Source of the DNA: Streptomyces sp. NBC_00442
Lineage (GTDB): Bacteria; Actinomycetota; Actinomycetes; Streptomycetales; Streptomycetaceae
Assembly: GCF_036014195.1 (NCBI RefSeq)
Contig: NZ_CP107918.1
Location: 7,068,001 to 7,132,000 of the forward strand
Length of the DNA: 64,000 nucleotides
Direction of reading: 5' to 3'
The notes under the pieces are model-generated. The model made no database searches. It was given only the letters and a program-made list of their open reading frames with translations, and was not told the origin of the DNA. Within the stretch, counting starts at the first letter, position 1. Each line of letters opens with the position of its first letter. Made by a program: the position numbers and the translations under genes. Positions 1 through 8,430 of the stretch are shown here, piece after piece.

Positions 1-106
1 GCTCCGCCGAAGGAATGGAATCGGCCGAAGAACGTGTAGACGTCATAGGTGCCTGAGGCATGTAGTGGAGATCGGCAAGACGGATCCCTTCGCTTGCGAG
101 GTCTAC

Positions 107-1339
107 ATGACAGGCAGCAACACCGGCGTCACCACGGACCACACCGCCATCGACGGCGACAGCGTCGCCTTCCCGCAGGACCGCAGCTGTCCCTATCACC
201 CGCCCACCGCATATCAGCCGTTGCGCGACGAGCGCCCGCTCGCCCGCGTCCGCCTCTACGACGGCCGGACCGTGTGGATGGTCACCGGGCTCGCCGAGGC
301 GCGCGCCCTGCTCGCCGATCCCCGGCTCTCCACCGACCGCGAGAACGAGGCCTTCCCCTCGCCGACGGCCCGGTTCGCGGGTGTCGCCCGGCGCAGGACC
401 GCGCTGCTCGGGGTCGACGATCCCGTCCACGCCACCCAGCGCCGGATGCTGATCCCCAGCTTCACCCTCAAGCGGACCGCATCGCTGCGGCCGCAGATCC
501 AGCAGACCGTCGACTCCCTGCTCGACCGGATGATCGCGCAGGGACCGCCCGCCGACCTCGTCGGCGCCTTCGCGCTGCCGGTGCCGTCGATGGTGATCTG
601 CGCCCTGCTCGGCGTCCCCTACGAGGACCACGAGTTCTTCGAGGGCCAGTCGCGCAAGCTGCTGCGCGGCCCCGAGTCCACCGACATCGAGGCGGCCCGT
701 GACGCCCTGGAGGACTACTTCCTCCGGCTGATCGAGCGCAAGCAGGAGGAGCGCGGTGACGGCCTGCTCGACGAACTCGTCGCACAGCGCCTGAACGAAG
801 GGACCCTTGATCACAGGGAGTTGGTGGACTTCGCCACCATCCTGCTGGTCGCGGGCCACGAGACCACCGCCAACATGATCTCGCTCGGCACCTTCACGCT
901 CCTCCAGCACCCCGAGCAGCTGGCCGAACTGCGCTCCGACGAGACGCTGATGCCGGCCGCGGTCGAGGAGCTGCTCCGCTTCCTGTCGATCGCCGACGGA
1001 ATGCTGCGGGTGGCGCTCGACGACATCGAGATCGGCGGGCAGACCATCCGGGCCGACGAGGGCGTGGTCTTCTCGACCTCGGTCATCAACCGGGACAGCG
1101 CAAGCTACGAGGAGCCCGACCGGATCGACTGGCACCGCTCCAGCCGGCACCACGTGGCGTTCGGCTTCGGCGTCCACCAGTGCCTCGGCCAGAACCTGGC
1201 CCGTGCGGAGATGGAGATCGCGCTGCGCTCCCTCTTCGCGCGGCTGCCCGGTCTGCGTCTCGCGGTACCCGCCGAGGAGATCCCGTTCAAGCCCGGCGAC
1301 ACCATCCAGGGAATGGTCGAGCTCCCCGTCGCCTGGTAG
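107..1339 (+). CDS. Cytochrome P450, CYP105-like
   Basis: A soluble bacterial class I P450 of about 410 residues that would oxidise a small molecule using electrons from a ferredoxin. The I-helix oxygen-binding motif AGHETT and the heme-ligand loop FGFGVHQCLGQ are intact, and the N-terminal CPYHPP and DPRLSTDR segments are typical of CYP105 enzymes. I chose the ATG at 107 because GAGG stands 5 bases before it; a GTG at 65 would add 14 residues. The next gene on the same strand is a 3Fe-4S ferredoxin 77 bases downstream, the usual redox partner arrangement. The substrate cannot be read from sequence. CYP105 members act on xenobiotics, macrolides and vitamin D-like compounds. Confidence 0.93.
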   Translation: MTGSNTGVTTDHTAIDGDSVAFPQDRSCPYHPPTAYQPLRDERPLARVRLYDGRTVWMVTGLAEARALLADPRLSTDRENEAFPSPTARFAGVARRRTALLGVDDPVHATQRRMLIPSFTLKRTASLRPQIQQTVDSLLDRMIAQGPPADLVGAFALPVPSMVICALLGVPYEDHEFFEGQSRKLLRGPESTDIEAARDALEDYFLRLIERKQEERGDGLLDELVAQRLNEGTLDHRELVDFATILLVAGHETTANMISLGTFTLLQHPEQLAELRSDETLMPAAVEELLRFLSIADGMLRVALDDIEIGGQTIRADEGVVFSTSVINRDSASYEEPDRIDWHRSSRHHVAFGFGVHQCLGQNLARAEMEIALRSLFARLPGLRLAVPAEEIPFKPGDTIQGMVELPVAW

Positions 1340-1416
1340 CGGACGCGGAAGCCGAAGAACCAAGGGCGGCAAGGACACACGGACGGCACGGACGCACGGA
1401 CGACAAGGAGCCGCAC

Positions 1417-1608
1417 ATGCGGATCGATATCGACAAGGACGTCTGCATCGGCGCGGGGCAGTGCGCGCTGACCGCCCCCGGCGTCTTCACTCAGGACGAC
1501 GACGGATTCAGTGACCTGCTGCCCGGCCGCGAGGACGGCGCCGGCGACCCGCTGGTGCGGGAAGCCGCCAGGGCCTGCCCGGTGGGGGCCGTCACCGTGC
1601 ACGACTAG
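1417..1608 (+). CDS. 3Fe-4S ferredoxin, P450 redox partner
   Basis: A 63-residue ferredoxin. Cys10 and Cys16 in CIGAGQC plus a Cys in the C-terminal ACPVGA supply three ligands. The spacing lacks the fourth cysteine, which is the pattern of 3Fe-4S ferredoxins (Fdx of the SuaB/SoyB type) that serve CYP105 enzymes. The ATG is preceded by AAGGAG at a good distance. It follows the P450 gene and is almost certainly co-transcribed with it, carrying electrons from a reductase encoded elsewhere. Its TAG stop abuts a decayed transposase fragment on the other strand, so the 3-prime flank of this pair has been rearranged, but the ferredoxin itself looks complete. Confidence 0.93.
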   Translation: MRIDIDKDVCIGAGQCALTAPGVFTQDDDGFSDLLPGREDGAGDPLVREAARACPVGAVTVHD

Positions 1609-1800
1609 AGGGTGTTCCGCTGCTTGTGGACGTCGGCGTCCCAACCAGGCGGGCGGCCGCCTCGCGGCACGCGAATGCGGGGCATGACCGCTTCGAAGAC
1701 CGGTGCCTCGCCGGCCTGTCCGGCGGTGACGGTCAGGGACACGGGCGTGCACGGTCGCGTCTGGCCAGGCGGACCTTCGAGGCCGCCGACGAGAAGCAGC
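1609..1800 (-). pseudogene. IS5-family transposase remnant
   Basis: Read on the minus strand, this stretch encodes LTVTAGQAGEAPVFEAVM, then IRVPR, then directly GGRPPGWDADVHKQRNT. In intact Streptomyces IS5-type transposases these blocks are separated by roughly 50 residues (the DKAYSSR region), so an internal deletion has joined them near base 1660. Upstream, a KVRLARRDRARP-like block lies in another frame, showing a further frameshift. The reading ends at KQRNT, before the ERC.NRLKQWRG part, exactly beside the ferredoxin stop codon. No start, catalytic triad or terminal inverted repeats remain. This is a dead element marking an old insertion and deletion. The family call rests on remembered motifs. 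Confidence 0.7.
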
Positions 1801-1892
1801 CGGACAAGACCATCGCTCGCCAAGGCCGGCTGACCTCTGCCCGGCCCCACTCGGCGGTTCGCCACTCGCACGGGAGGAGGACCGCCGTTCGC

Positions 1893-2221
1893 TCAGCTCG
1901 TGACGGTCGCCTGGTGGAAGTACATGCGCCAGCCGGTTTCCGTCAGGCGCCACAAGGAGCTCCGCCACGCTTGGAGCCCCTTGCTGTCGGCGAGGTACGT
2001 CAGATGAACGATGCCCGGAGCCAGTACGACCCCGGACATCTTCCTGACCTTGACCGGAGACTCCGGAACCACTGAACCGGCACGCGTGACGGTGAGGATC
2101 GACGTCGCGTCCCATCGCCTCCCGGACGCTCAAACTCGGTGAACTCCGGGTCCAGAAGCGCCGTGACCATGACAGGGGAAGCCCGCACGTCCGCTTCCCA
2201 CGATGTCTGGTCGACGGACAT
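1893..2221 (-). pseudogene. Frameshifted DUF4440 (NTF2-like) gene
   Basis: From an ATG at 2221 the minus strand reads a start followed by RASPVMVTALLDPEFTEF, the opening of DUF4440 proteins of the SnoaL/NTF2-like fold. Near base 2130 the expected ASGRRWD continues in a different frame, followed by LAPGIVHLTYLAD, WRSSLWR and the closing WRMYFHQATVTS with a stop at 1893-1895. The two halves together make about 108 residues, close to a normal domain, so a single missing base has broken it. Either this is a true pseudogene or a sequencing error. It sits beside the transposase remnant, which favours decay. The role of the intact family is mostly unknown. Confidence 0.68.
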
Positions 2222-2404
2222 CCGGTGCTGACCTCTCTCGTCTTCCGTCAGGGCTTGAGGGCACGACGTCATGACGGTGAACGGAGGAGTGCGGCCACTG
2301 GCGGGGCGGATACGGGTGTCGAGCCCCCTCACGTCATGAGCCCGGTCCTTCGGGCCGCGTGCCGCCAGGCGGCCCAGGCAGGCCCCGGACACGACCCCTG
2401 GCGG
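2222..2404. other. Non-coding spacer after pseudogenes
   Basis: Together with the two remnants above, this fills the roughly 800 bases between the ferredoxin and the TetR gene. I see no convincing gene, hairpin or repeat in this last part. Confidence 0.5.
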
Positions 2405-2977
2405 TCAGGCCCCGCTGCCGGTGACCAGGCGCTGCACACCCGGCGCGTAGAGATCCGCAAGCTGCTCGGGCGTGGCGCGTTCCCCGGCGCCCGGCCGGTG
2501 CAGGCTGAGGGTCGCGCCGAGGCCCAGCAGCAGACCGGCGATCAACTCGGCCCTCAACTCGCTGTCCCCGCCGTGCAGTTGACCCGCCAGCCGAGACGTG
2601 ACCTGCTCGCGGAACCGCTCCCGCAGCAGGGTGCGTTCGTCCATGTTGCCCAGCGAGAACACCGCGCGGAGCAGCGGATCCCCCTGGTCCTCGCGCCGCA
2701 TCCGCACCATCGTCAGGACCATGTGCCGTCCCAGGGCGTCCAGCGGCGCCGCGAACAGCGCGTCGGCGGCGGGCCCGAAGTCGGCGACCGTGTGGAACAG
2801 CCGCTCCTTGCTGCCGAACCGCTTCACGATGAGGGAGGGGCTCACGCCGGCGTCGGCCGCGATCGAGCGCATCGTGACCTCCGCGTACGGGCGCAGCGTG
2901 AAGGCCCGCCGGGCCGCCCGCAAGATCGCGTCCCTGCCGGTCTCGGTGTCGGTACCGGTGGCCTGCTGGCCCGTCAT
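2405..2977 (-). CDS. TetR-family repressor
   Basis: A 190-residue TetR regulator. The N-terminal helix-turn-helix is visible around residues 15-60 as ILRAARRAFTLRPYAEVTM, then AGVSPSLIVKRFGSKERLF. The C-terminal ligand domain is typical in length and weakly conserved. Its ATG overlaps the TGA of the upstream MFS gene in an ATGA, so the two are translationally coupled and made in a fixed ratio. The expected role is repression of the exporter promoter, relieved by the exported compound. A nested palindrome about 30 bases before the MFS start is the likely operator. Confidence 0.92.
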   Translation of the reverse strand: MTGQQATGTDTETGRDAILRAARRAFTLRPYAEVTMRSIAADAGVSPSLIVKRFGSKERLFHTVADFGPAADALFAAPLDALGRHMVLTMVRMRREDQGDPLLRAVFSLGNMDERTLLRERFREQVTSRLAGQLHGGDSELRAELIAGLLLGLGATLSLHRPGAGERATPEQLADLYAPGVQRLVTGSGA

Positions 2978-4449
2978 GCGCTCTCCTCGGCCGTCGCGCG
3001 TCCCGCCGCGCCCTCGGCGCGCTCCGGCCCGACGGTACCGCCGGCGGGGGCCGCTGTGCCCGGCAGGCACAGCGTGGCGACGAGCGCCGCGAGTGCGGCG
3101 CCTGCGGCGATCAGGAACACCAGGAGGTAGGCGTGCAGGGTCGGAGCGGTCTGGCCGCCGGCCTGGAAGGTGACGTTGGCCAGGACCGCGGCGACCACCG
3201 CGCTGCAACAGGCCTGACCGACCGAGCGCATGAGGGTGTTGAGCCCGTTGGCGGCGCCGGTCTCGCTCACCGGGACCGCGCGCATCACCAGGGCGGGCAG
3301 CGCCGAGTACGCGATCGCGGTGCCGCAGGCCACCACCGTGGCCCCCGCGATGATCAGGGGCATGCTGTGGCTGGTGAAGAAGCGCACCCCATAGCCGACC
3401 GCCATGACGGCGGCCGCGAGGGCGAGCGCCGCCTTCGGCCCGTACGCCGCCGAGATCTTGGCCGACACGGGGGAGAGCGCCACCATCGCGAGGCCGCCCG
3501 GCAGCAGGCAGAGCCCGCTGACCACGATGGAGGCGCCGAGCCCGTACCCGGTGGCCTTGGGTTCCTGCATCATCTGCGCGGTGACGAGCGAATTGGCGTA
3601 GAAGGCGAAGCCGATCAACAGGGCCGCCACATTGGTGAGCAGGACGGCGGGCCGTGACGAGACGCGCAGATCCACCAGAGGGGAGCGGGTGCGCAGCTCG
3701 TACGCGCCCCACAGCGGCCAGATCACCACGGCCGCGCCGAACAGGGCGAGGGTGCGCGGCGAGGTCCAGCCCCAGTCGGCGCCCTGGGTGATGGCGAGCA
3801 GCACCGCGACCAGCGCCGCCGAGAGGCCGAGCGCGCCCACCGCGTCGAACCGGCCGCGGGAGCGCAGCGGCGATTCGGGCACGCACCACAGCACCAGGGC
3901 GATGTCGAGCAGTCCGAGCACGGCCGAGGCCCAGAACATGGTGTGCCAGTCGAAGTGCTCGACGACCAGGGCCGCGACCGGCAGGCCGACGGCCGCGCCG
4001 ATACCGAGCGTCGAACTCATCAGGGCGACCGAGGAGAGGACCTTCGCGGGCGGCAGTTCGTCCCGCATGATGCTGATGCCCAGCGGGATCACCGCGAGCG
4101 CCGCCCCTTGCAGGGCGCGGCCCGCGATCAGCACGCCGATGTGGGAGCTGACCGCGCACATCACCGAGCCGGCCGTGAGCACGCCGAGCGAGATGATCAG
4201 CAGCCGCCGCTTGCCGTACATGTCGCCGGCCCGGCCGAGCACCGGGGTGAAGACCGCCCCGGTCAGCAGGGTGATGGTGACGAGCCAGCTCGCCGCGGCC
4301 GGGGTGCTGCCGGTGAGGGCGGGCACGTGGGGCAGCAGCGGCACCACCAGTGTCTGCATGACGGCCACGACCACGCCGCAGAACGCCAGGACCCCGACGA
4401 AGAACCGGGGGCGTGCCGGGTCGGCGGACTCGGGTATCGCTGGGGTCAT
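2974..4449 (-). CDS. MFS drug exporter, DHA2/EmrB-like
   Basis: An integral membrane transporter of about 491 residues with some 14 hydrophobic spans, the length and layout of the DHA2 drug:H+ antiporters. Motif A is seen as GRAGDMYGKRR after the second span, and motif C-like glycine-rich text (GIGAAVGLPVAAL) in the fifth. The start at 4449 is chosen for the GGAGAATC just before ATG; an upstream start at 4488 would fall inside the operator palindrome. It is the first gene of a two-gene operon with the TetR gene. The likely function is proton-driven efflux of a drug or metabolite. The substrate is unknown. Confidence 0.92.
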   Translation of the reverse strand: MTPAIPESADPARPRFFVGVLAFCGVVVAVMQTLVVPLLPHVPALTGSTPAAASWLVTITLLTGAVFTPVLGRAGDMYGKRRLLIISLGVLTAGSVMCAVSSHIGVLIAGRALQGAALAVIPLGISIMRDELPPAKVLSSVALMSSTLGIGAAVGLPVAALVVEHFDWHTMFWASAVLGLLDIALVLWCVPESPLRSRGRFDAVGALGLSAALVAVLLAITQGADWGWTSPRTLALFGAAVVIWPLWGAYELRTRSPLVDLRVSSRPAVLLTNVAALLIGFAFYANSLVTAQMMQEPKATGYGLGASIVVSGLCLLPGGLAMVALSPVSAKISAAYGPKAALALAAAVMAVGYGVRFFTSHSMPLIIAGATVVACGTAIAYSALPALVMRAVPVSETGAANGLNTLMRSVGQACCSAVVAAVLANVTFQAGGQTAPTLHAYLLVFLIAAGAALAALVATLCLPGTAAPAGGTVGPERAEGAAGRATAEESA

Positions 4450-4479
4450 GATTCTCCGTACGGCTGGAACGCGGGCAGG

Positions 4480-4520
4480 GGTGCACAAATGTTCACCCCT
4501 AGGGTAAACGCTTGTGCACC
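4480..4520. promoter_or_regulatory. Nested palindromic operator of MFS-tetR
   Basis: Two inverted repeats share one centre near 4500. The outer arms are GGTGCACAA (4480-4488) and TTGTGCACC (4512-4520). The inner core CCCTAGGG (4497-4504) is flanked by TTCAC and TAAA. It lies 31-71 bases before the MFS start, where a TetR dimer or pair of dimers would block the promoter. Binding by the adjacent TetR protein is inferred. Confidence 0.75.
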
Positions 4521-4564
4521 CCTTGGTTCCCGCCCGGCCGGAAGTTCTCGGCCCGGTTCGGGCA

Positions 4565-6112
4565 TCAGCCCAGCGCGGCGGTGGGCTCCGGCAGCGGCAC
4601 CCCGGCGCACGTGGTGTCCTTCGCGGGCAGCGAGCCCGTCAGGAGGTAGTCCTCCACGTAGCCGTCCGCGCACGCGTCGCCGTGCTGGAACTGGCCGTGG
4701 TCGCCGTCGTCCACCGTGACGAGACGCGAGCCCGCGAAGGACCGGTGGACGCGCAGGGCGCCCTCGTAGTACGTCGCCGGGTCGTGCGTCGCGTTGAGCA
4801 TCAGGACGGGCGGCAGCCCCTTGCCCGTCACCTCGATGTGCGGCGCCTTCGGCCGCGGCCAGTTCGCGCAGATGGCGGCGAACGTCAACTCACGTGCTCC
4901 GACCAGGGGGTTGACGCGGGTCGCCTCGGCGCTGCGGTCCACCCAGTACCGGCCGTCGCGCTTCCAGGGGCCGTCGCCGCACGTGACCGCGAAGAAGTCG
5001 GCGAAGTACCCGGCGCTCATGACCGGCGCCAGCTCCCCGGCTGCGTCCTTTTTCGCCTGCGCCGACGCGCTGTCGGGGTGCTCCAGCAGACCCATCAGCG
5101 ACGCCAGGGCCGGGAACCCGCCCCGCGCGCTGTAGAGGTAGTTCGTCGCGGTGGCGTCCAGATGGTTGGGCGTGACCCGGACGCCTTCCAGGTCGAGGGG
5201 GTGGTCGCGCAGCGCGGCCCGCAGCCGCTCGTAGGAGGCCTCGGCCTCGGCGGGCGTACGGCCCTGGTGGTACGCGGCGTCGTTCTTCGCGAGCCACGGC
5301 AGGAAGTCCCGCTCGTACCGGCGCTGGAAGCTCGCGGGCTGCCCCGTCATGTACGCCTGCCAGCCCTGCGTGAAGTCGACGGTGCTGTCCAGGACGACCC
5401 GCTCTACGCGGCGCGGGAACTCCGTCGCGTAGTACGCCCCGAGCACGGTGGCGTAGGACGGCCCGTAGTAGGAGATCCTGTCCACGCCGAGCAGCGCGCG
5501 GTACAGGTCCATGTCGTGCACGGCCTGGTCACTGGTGATGTAGGGCAGCAGCCCGCCGGACTGCCGCTCGCAGTCCGCCACGAAGGCCCGCGCCCGGTCG
5601 AACACGGCTCCGATCGCCCGGGGTGAGCGGTCCCTGAGATCACCGCTGGAGAAGAACATGTCGACCGTGGCCTGGTCCGAGCAGACCACGTTGGTGCTCG
5701 CCCCCACCCCGCGCTGGTCGAAGCTGACGACGTCGTAGGCGGCGGCGAGCTTCGGGCTCAGCCCCGTCAGGGTGGCCGGCCGCTTGAGCCCCGAGGAGCC
5801 GGGACCGCCCGCGGCCATCATCAGGACACCGCGCCGCTCGGCGGGGTCGGCCGCCCGGTGGCGCGACACCTTGATACCGAGGCTCGGGCCGGCCCCGGGG
5901 TGGTACCAGTCCCGGGGGACGGCCATGGTCGCGCACTCCAGCGTGCCGGAGAAGCACGGCTGCCAGTCGAGGTGCTGGAGGCGGTAGCGGTCCGGCACGG
6001 GCGGTGTCGCGGCGTGGGCGGCGGCGTTCGCCGCCGCGGTCGGCAGGGCGGTGGCGAGCAGGGCGCAGGCGGCGGCCGCGGCCCACCGGGCCGGCTTCTG
6101 GAACAACTGCAT
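4565..6112 (-). CDS. Secreted tripeptidyl aminopeptidase-like hydrolase
   Basis: An exported alpha/beta hydrolase of 515 residues resembling the Streptomyces Tap/SlpD/SlpE aminopeptidases. An N-terminal signal peptide ends in NAAAHA. The oxyanion region GGPGSSG, the D-Q-RGVGAS block, and the C-terminal TAP-like domain with NATHDPATYYEGA and DDGDHGQF supply the expected Asp and His. The nucleophile elbow reads YYGPSYATVLG, where family members usually have GxSYG, so the Ser is present but the following Gly is Ala. It would trim peptides outside the cell. GGGGA precedes the ATG. It stands alone, with a terminator-like hairpin upstream from the preceding gene. Confidence 0.9.
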   Translation of the reverse strand: MQLFQKPARWAAAAACALLATALPTAAANAAAHAATPPVPDRYRLQHLDWQPCFSGTLECATMAVPRDWYHPGAGPSLGIKVSRHRAADPAERRGVLMMAAGGPGSSGLKRPATLTGLSPKLAAAYDVVSFDQRGVGASTNVVCSDQATVDMFFSSGDLRDRSPRAIGAVFDRARAFVADCERQSGGLLPYITSDQAVHDMDLYRALLGVDRISYYGPSYATVLGAYYATEFPRRVERVVLDSTVDFTQGWQAYMTGQPASFQRRYERDFLPWLAKNDAAYHQGRTPAEAEASYERLRAALRDHPLDLEGVRVTPNHLDATATNYLYSARGGFPALASLMGLLEHPDSASAQAKKDAAGELAPVMSAGYFADFFAVTCGDGPWKRDGRYWVDRSAEATRVNPLVGARELTFAAICANWPRPKAPHIEVTGKGLPPVLMLNATHDPATYYEGALRVHRSFAGSRLVTVDDGDHGQFQHGDACADGYVEDYLLTGSLPAKDTTCAGVPLPEPTAALG

Positions 6113-6202
6113 GTCGGTGTCTCCCCGTTGGGATCGCTCCCCTTGCGGTGCATCGGTCGCATCGATCGTCCACCGCCGCCACCCCCCGACTCGATCCCGC
6201 CA

Positions 6203-6221
6203 CCACCCCGAAACGGGGTGG
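6203..6221. terminator. Hairpin after the TenA-like gene
   Basis: A perfect stem CCACCCCG / CGGGGTGG with an AAA loop, 50 bases beyond the stop of the minus-strand TenA-like gene and 90 bases before the aminopeptidase start. There is no T tract, as is usual in Streptomyces. Confidence 0.65.
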
Positions 6222-6271
6222 CGCGCGTGCCACCCCCGTGGTGGTCCGGGTGCCCGCCTCCCGGGCCCGGC

Positions 6272-6940
6272 TCAGGGGGCGAGCGTGTTCCAGAACATCG
6301 ACTCGTACCGCTGGAGCAGCCGTCCGTAGTGCGCCCCACCGCCCACGCCCTCGCCGTGCGCGTCGTCCGAGCCCGCGGCGACCGCCGCCACCGCCCGCTC
6401 GTCGAGTTCCGGGGCCGGGCCCGCGAAGAAGTCGAAGAAGCCGCACGCCGCGTCGCTGAAGCCGTACCGGCCGCGCAGCGCGGCCGCCATCCGGGCGCAA
6501 TAGCCGCCCCAGGCCGCGAAGTTGGCGGTCAGGGCGAGGGCCACGCTCGGTGGCTCGCCGTTCAGGGCCAGCCACGCCACGTACGCGGGGTAGGCCTGGC
6601 AGCCCGCCCGCGGAAGGTACTGCCCGACGGCCTCCGGAGTGAGCCCGCAGGCGCTCTCGTACGCCGCGAGCCGTTCGAGCGCCATGGCCTCGCCCTCGGC
6701 GAGCGAGCCGAAGAAGGCGGCGCACGGCGTGCCCCTGCCCGCACGCTCGGCGAGGAAGAGGAAGGCGCGGCGATCGGCGGCGATGATGTGGCGCTGCTCC
6801 AGGGCGAGCCCGGCGAGCGCGGAGAGCGGCGCCTTGCCGGACTCGACGAGGGGCACGAGCCGGTTGTCGTCCGGGGAAGGGGCGAGCGCGGCGGACGTCG
6901 CCGCGATGATGTCCTTGGCCGTACGCGTCTGACGAGTCAT
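6272..6940 (-). CDS. TenA/THI-4-like heme-oxygenase-fold protein
   Basis: A 222-residue, all-helical, soluble protein. Phrases such as EQRHIIAADRRAFLFLAER and AAWGGYCARMAAALR fit the TenA / PqqC / heme-oxygenase fold, which in Streptomyces is often annotated as a transcriptional regulator. True thiaminase II has a conserved active-site Cys that I cannot place with confidence, so thiamin salvage is not claimed. GAGGG precedes the ATG at 6940. No thiamin genes flank it; neighbours are an aminopeptidase and a membrane glycosyltransferase-like gene, so context does not give a role. Confidence 0.72.
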   Translation of the reverse strand: MTRQTRTAKDIIAATSAALAPSPDDNRLVPLVESGKAPLSALAGLALEQRHIIAADRRAFLFLAERAGRGTPCAAFFGSLAEGEAMALERLAAYESACGLTPEAVGQYLPRAGCQAYPAYVAWLALNGEPPSVALALTANFAAWGGYCARMAAALRGRYGFSDAACGFFDFFAGPAPELDERAVAAVAAGSDDAHGEGVGGGAHYGRLLQRYESMFWNTLAP

Positions 6941-7100
6941 GCGGGACCCTCTTCGCCGAGCTGCCGGTGCGGTCCCGCCCAGCCTCCCACGCGGGACCGC
7001 CGTCGCGCTGTCGGGCGCGTGACCCCGGGCCGGCGCGGCCCGCCCGGCCCCTGCCCGCGCCAGACCGCCCAGCGAGAGCGCCCGCGCGCGGCCCGGTCCG

Positions 7101-8237
7101 TCAGGCGGCGGCGACGGCCCGGCTCCTTCGCCGGCGGTCCCGGGTCCTGTCGCGCTGCGGCCACAGCAGCACGTACGCGGTCGACACGATCACGAACGCC
7201 AGCCGGATCAGCCCGCGCGCCGCGTCGTCCGTCACCACGAACACGCTCCCGTACAGGGCCAGCAGGGCGAGCCAGCTCCACCACGGCACCAGCCTGCGCT
7301 GCCCGATCACGTCCCACAGCAGCGTTCCGAGCAGGACCGACGCCGTGTAGTACGTGTACACGCTGGGGTCGAGGACGATGCGCGCGTTGGCCCCGAGCAG
7401 CACCACCGCGGCCCACCGCCCGCGCCACACCGCGACGGCCCCGAGCAGCAGACCGAGCAGCGCCTGGGCCGGACGGTCCCAGCCGGGCGTCTCGGGATCG
7501 GCGACACCGAGCCAGCGCAGCGCGGACGCGGGCTGGTTGGGTATCGCGAAGCCGGCGGCCGACATCGAGTGGGGATTGCTGAGGAAGAACGGTGCCCAGG
7601 CCACGGCGACCACCAACGCGCACCACAGCCCGGCCCGCAGCCACTGGCGCCGCGGCAGCGCGAAGAGCAGCGCGGCGAAGGTCACCGCCGTCGGCTTGGA
7701 GTCCATGGCGAGCGCCAGCCACACCCCCGTACCGACCGGGCTGCCGCGGGTCACCGAGCGTACGGCCAGCGCGGTGAAGAACAGGGCGAGCACGTCGTCG
7801 AGGTGCCCGAAACGCACCGACACCTCGATCCACATCGGGATGAAGGCGAGACCGGCGATGAGCACGCGTTGGCGCAGGCGTTGGTGATTGGTGCCGGTGC
7901 CCAAGAAGTACCAGGCCGCGCTGCGCCCGGCGATGACCACGATCACCAGGCCGAGCACCGACATGAGCAGCGCCGCGAGGAACTGCCCGGTCCGCTCGGG
8001 GAAGGGGTTGAACATGCCGGCCGTCAGAAAGCTGACGGGCCCCATCTGGAGCTCGGGGTGGTGGGCGTAGAGGTTGAGACCGCCGGTGCCGTCGCCCGAG
8101 GGGCCCTGGTAGATGAGTTCCCCGCCGGCCCGCAGATAGTGCCAGGAGAAGCCGCCGTTGGGCTCCACCAGGGCGAACCAGAGCGCGGTCCATGCGGAGA
8201 GCAGGATCAGATGCATTCTCTGACTGATGGCCGGCAC
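7101..8237 (-). CDS. GT87/DUF2029-like polytopic membrane protein
   Basis: A 378-residue membrane protein with about nine to ten hydrophobic spans and a basic C-terminal tail (RDRTRDRRRRSR). The layout is that of GT-C fold mannosyltransferases (GT87/DUF2029). A conserved acidic pair after the first loop is not obvious, so the enzymatic call is tentative. GFSWHYLRAGGELIY and FGHLDDVLALFFTALAV resemble periplasmic loops of this class. The GTG at 8237 is chosen for an AGGAG upstream; an in-frame ATG at 8216 lacks a ribosome site. It is divergent from the marR operon across a 193-base gap. Confidence 0.65.
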   Translation of the reverse strand: MPAISQRMHLILLSAWTALWFALVEPNGGFSWHYLRAGGELIYQGPSGDGTGGLNLYAHHPELQMGPVSFLTAGMFNPFPERTGQFLAALLMSVLGLVIVVIAGRSAAWYFLGTGTNHQRLRQRVLIAGLAFIPMWIEVSVRFGHLDDVLALFFTALAVRSVTRGSPVGTGVWLALAMDSKPTAVTFAALLFALPRRQWLRAGLWCALVVAVAWAPFFLSNPHSMSAAGFAIPNQPASALRWLGVADPETPGWDRPAQALLGLLLGAVAVWRGRWAAVVLLGANARIVLDPSVYTYYTASVLLGTLLWDVIGQRRLVPWWSWLALLALYGSVFVVTDDAARGLIRLAFVIVSTAYVLLWPQRDRTRDRRRRSRAVAAA

Positions 8238-8401
8238 GTGCGTTCAGCTCCTGTTTCCCTGCCCGATGCGAATGGCGTTCCGTGGAGCGCGCGGGGGCCC
8301 CGGGGAAAGATGTCATGCGGCCCCGGTCCGTTCTCACAGTGGGTCCACATGTGCTGCGCGCCACACCGTGCGGTCCGTCGGCGCCGACGCCCTCTGGCCG
8401 A

Positions 8402-8420
8402 TACCTCTCACCCAGAGGTA
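8402..8420. promoter_or_regulatory. MarR operator overlapping a -10 element
   Basis: A perfect inverted repeat TACCTCT - CACCC - AGAGGTA lies just before the marR ATG. The right arm runs into TAAAAT (8419-8424), a good -10 hexamer whose end is only 6 bases from the ATG at 8431. That geometry predicts a leaderless transcript and self-repression by MarR sitting on the -10. No separate ribosome site at normal spacing is visible. Confidence 0.7.
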
Positions 8421-8430
8421 AAATCGCCTC

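Noticed and set aside
107-1608. P450-ferredoxin pair as part of an antibiotic cluster
   Set aside because: No polyketide, peptide or terpene synthase is nearby; the next DNA is transposase debris.
2598-4507. Long plus-strand reading frames opposite the TetR and MFS genes
   Set aside because: They are antisense frames created by high GC; the codon pattern and motifs fit the minus-strand genes.
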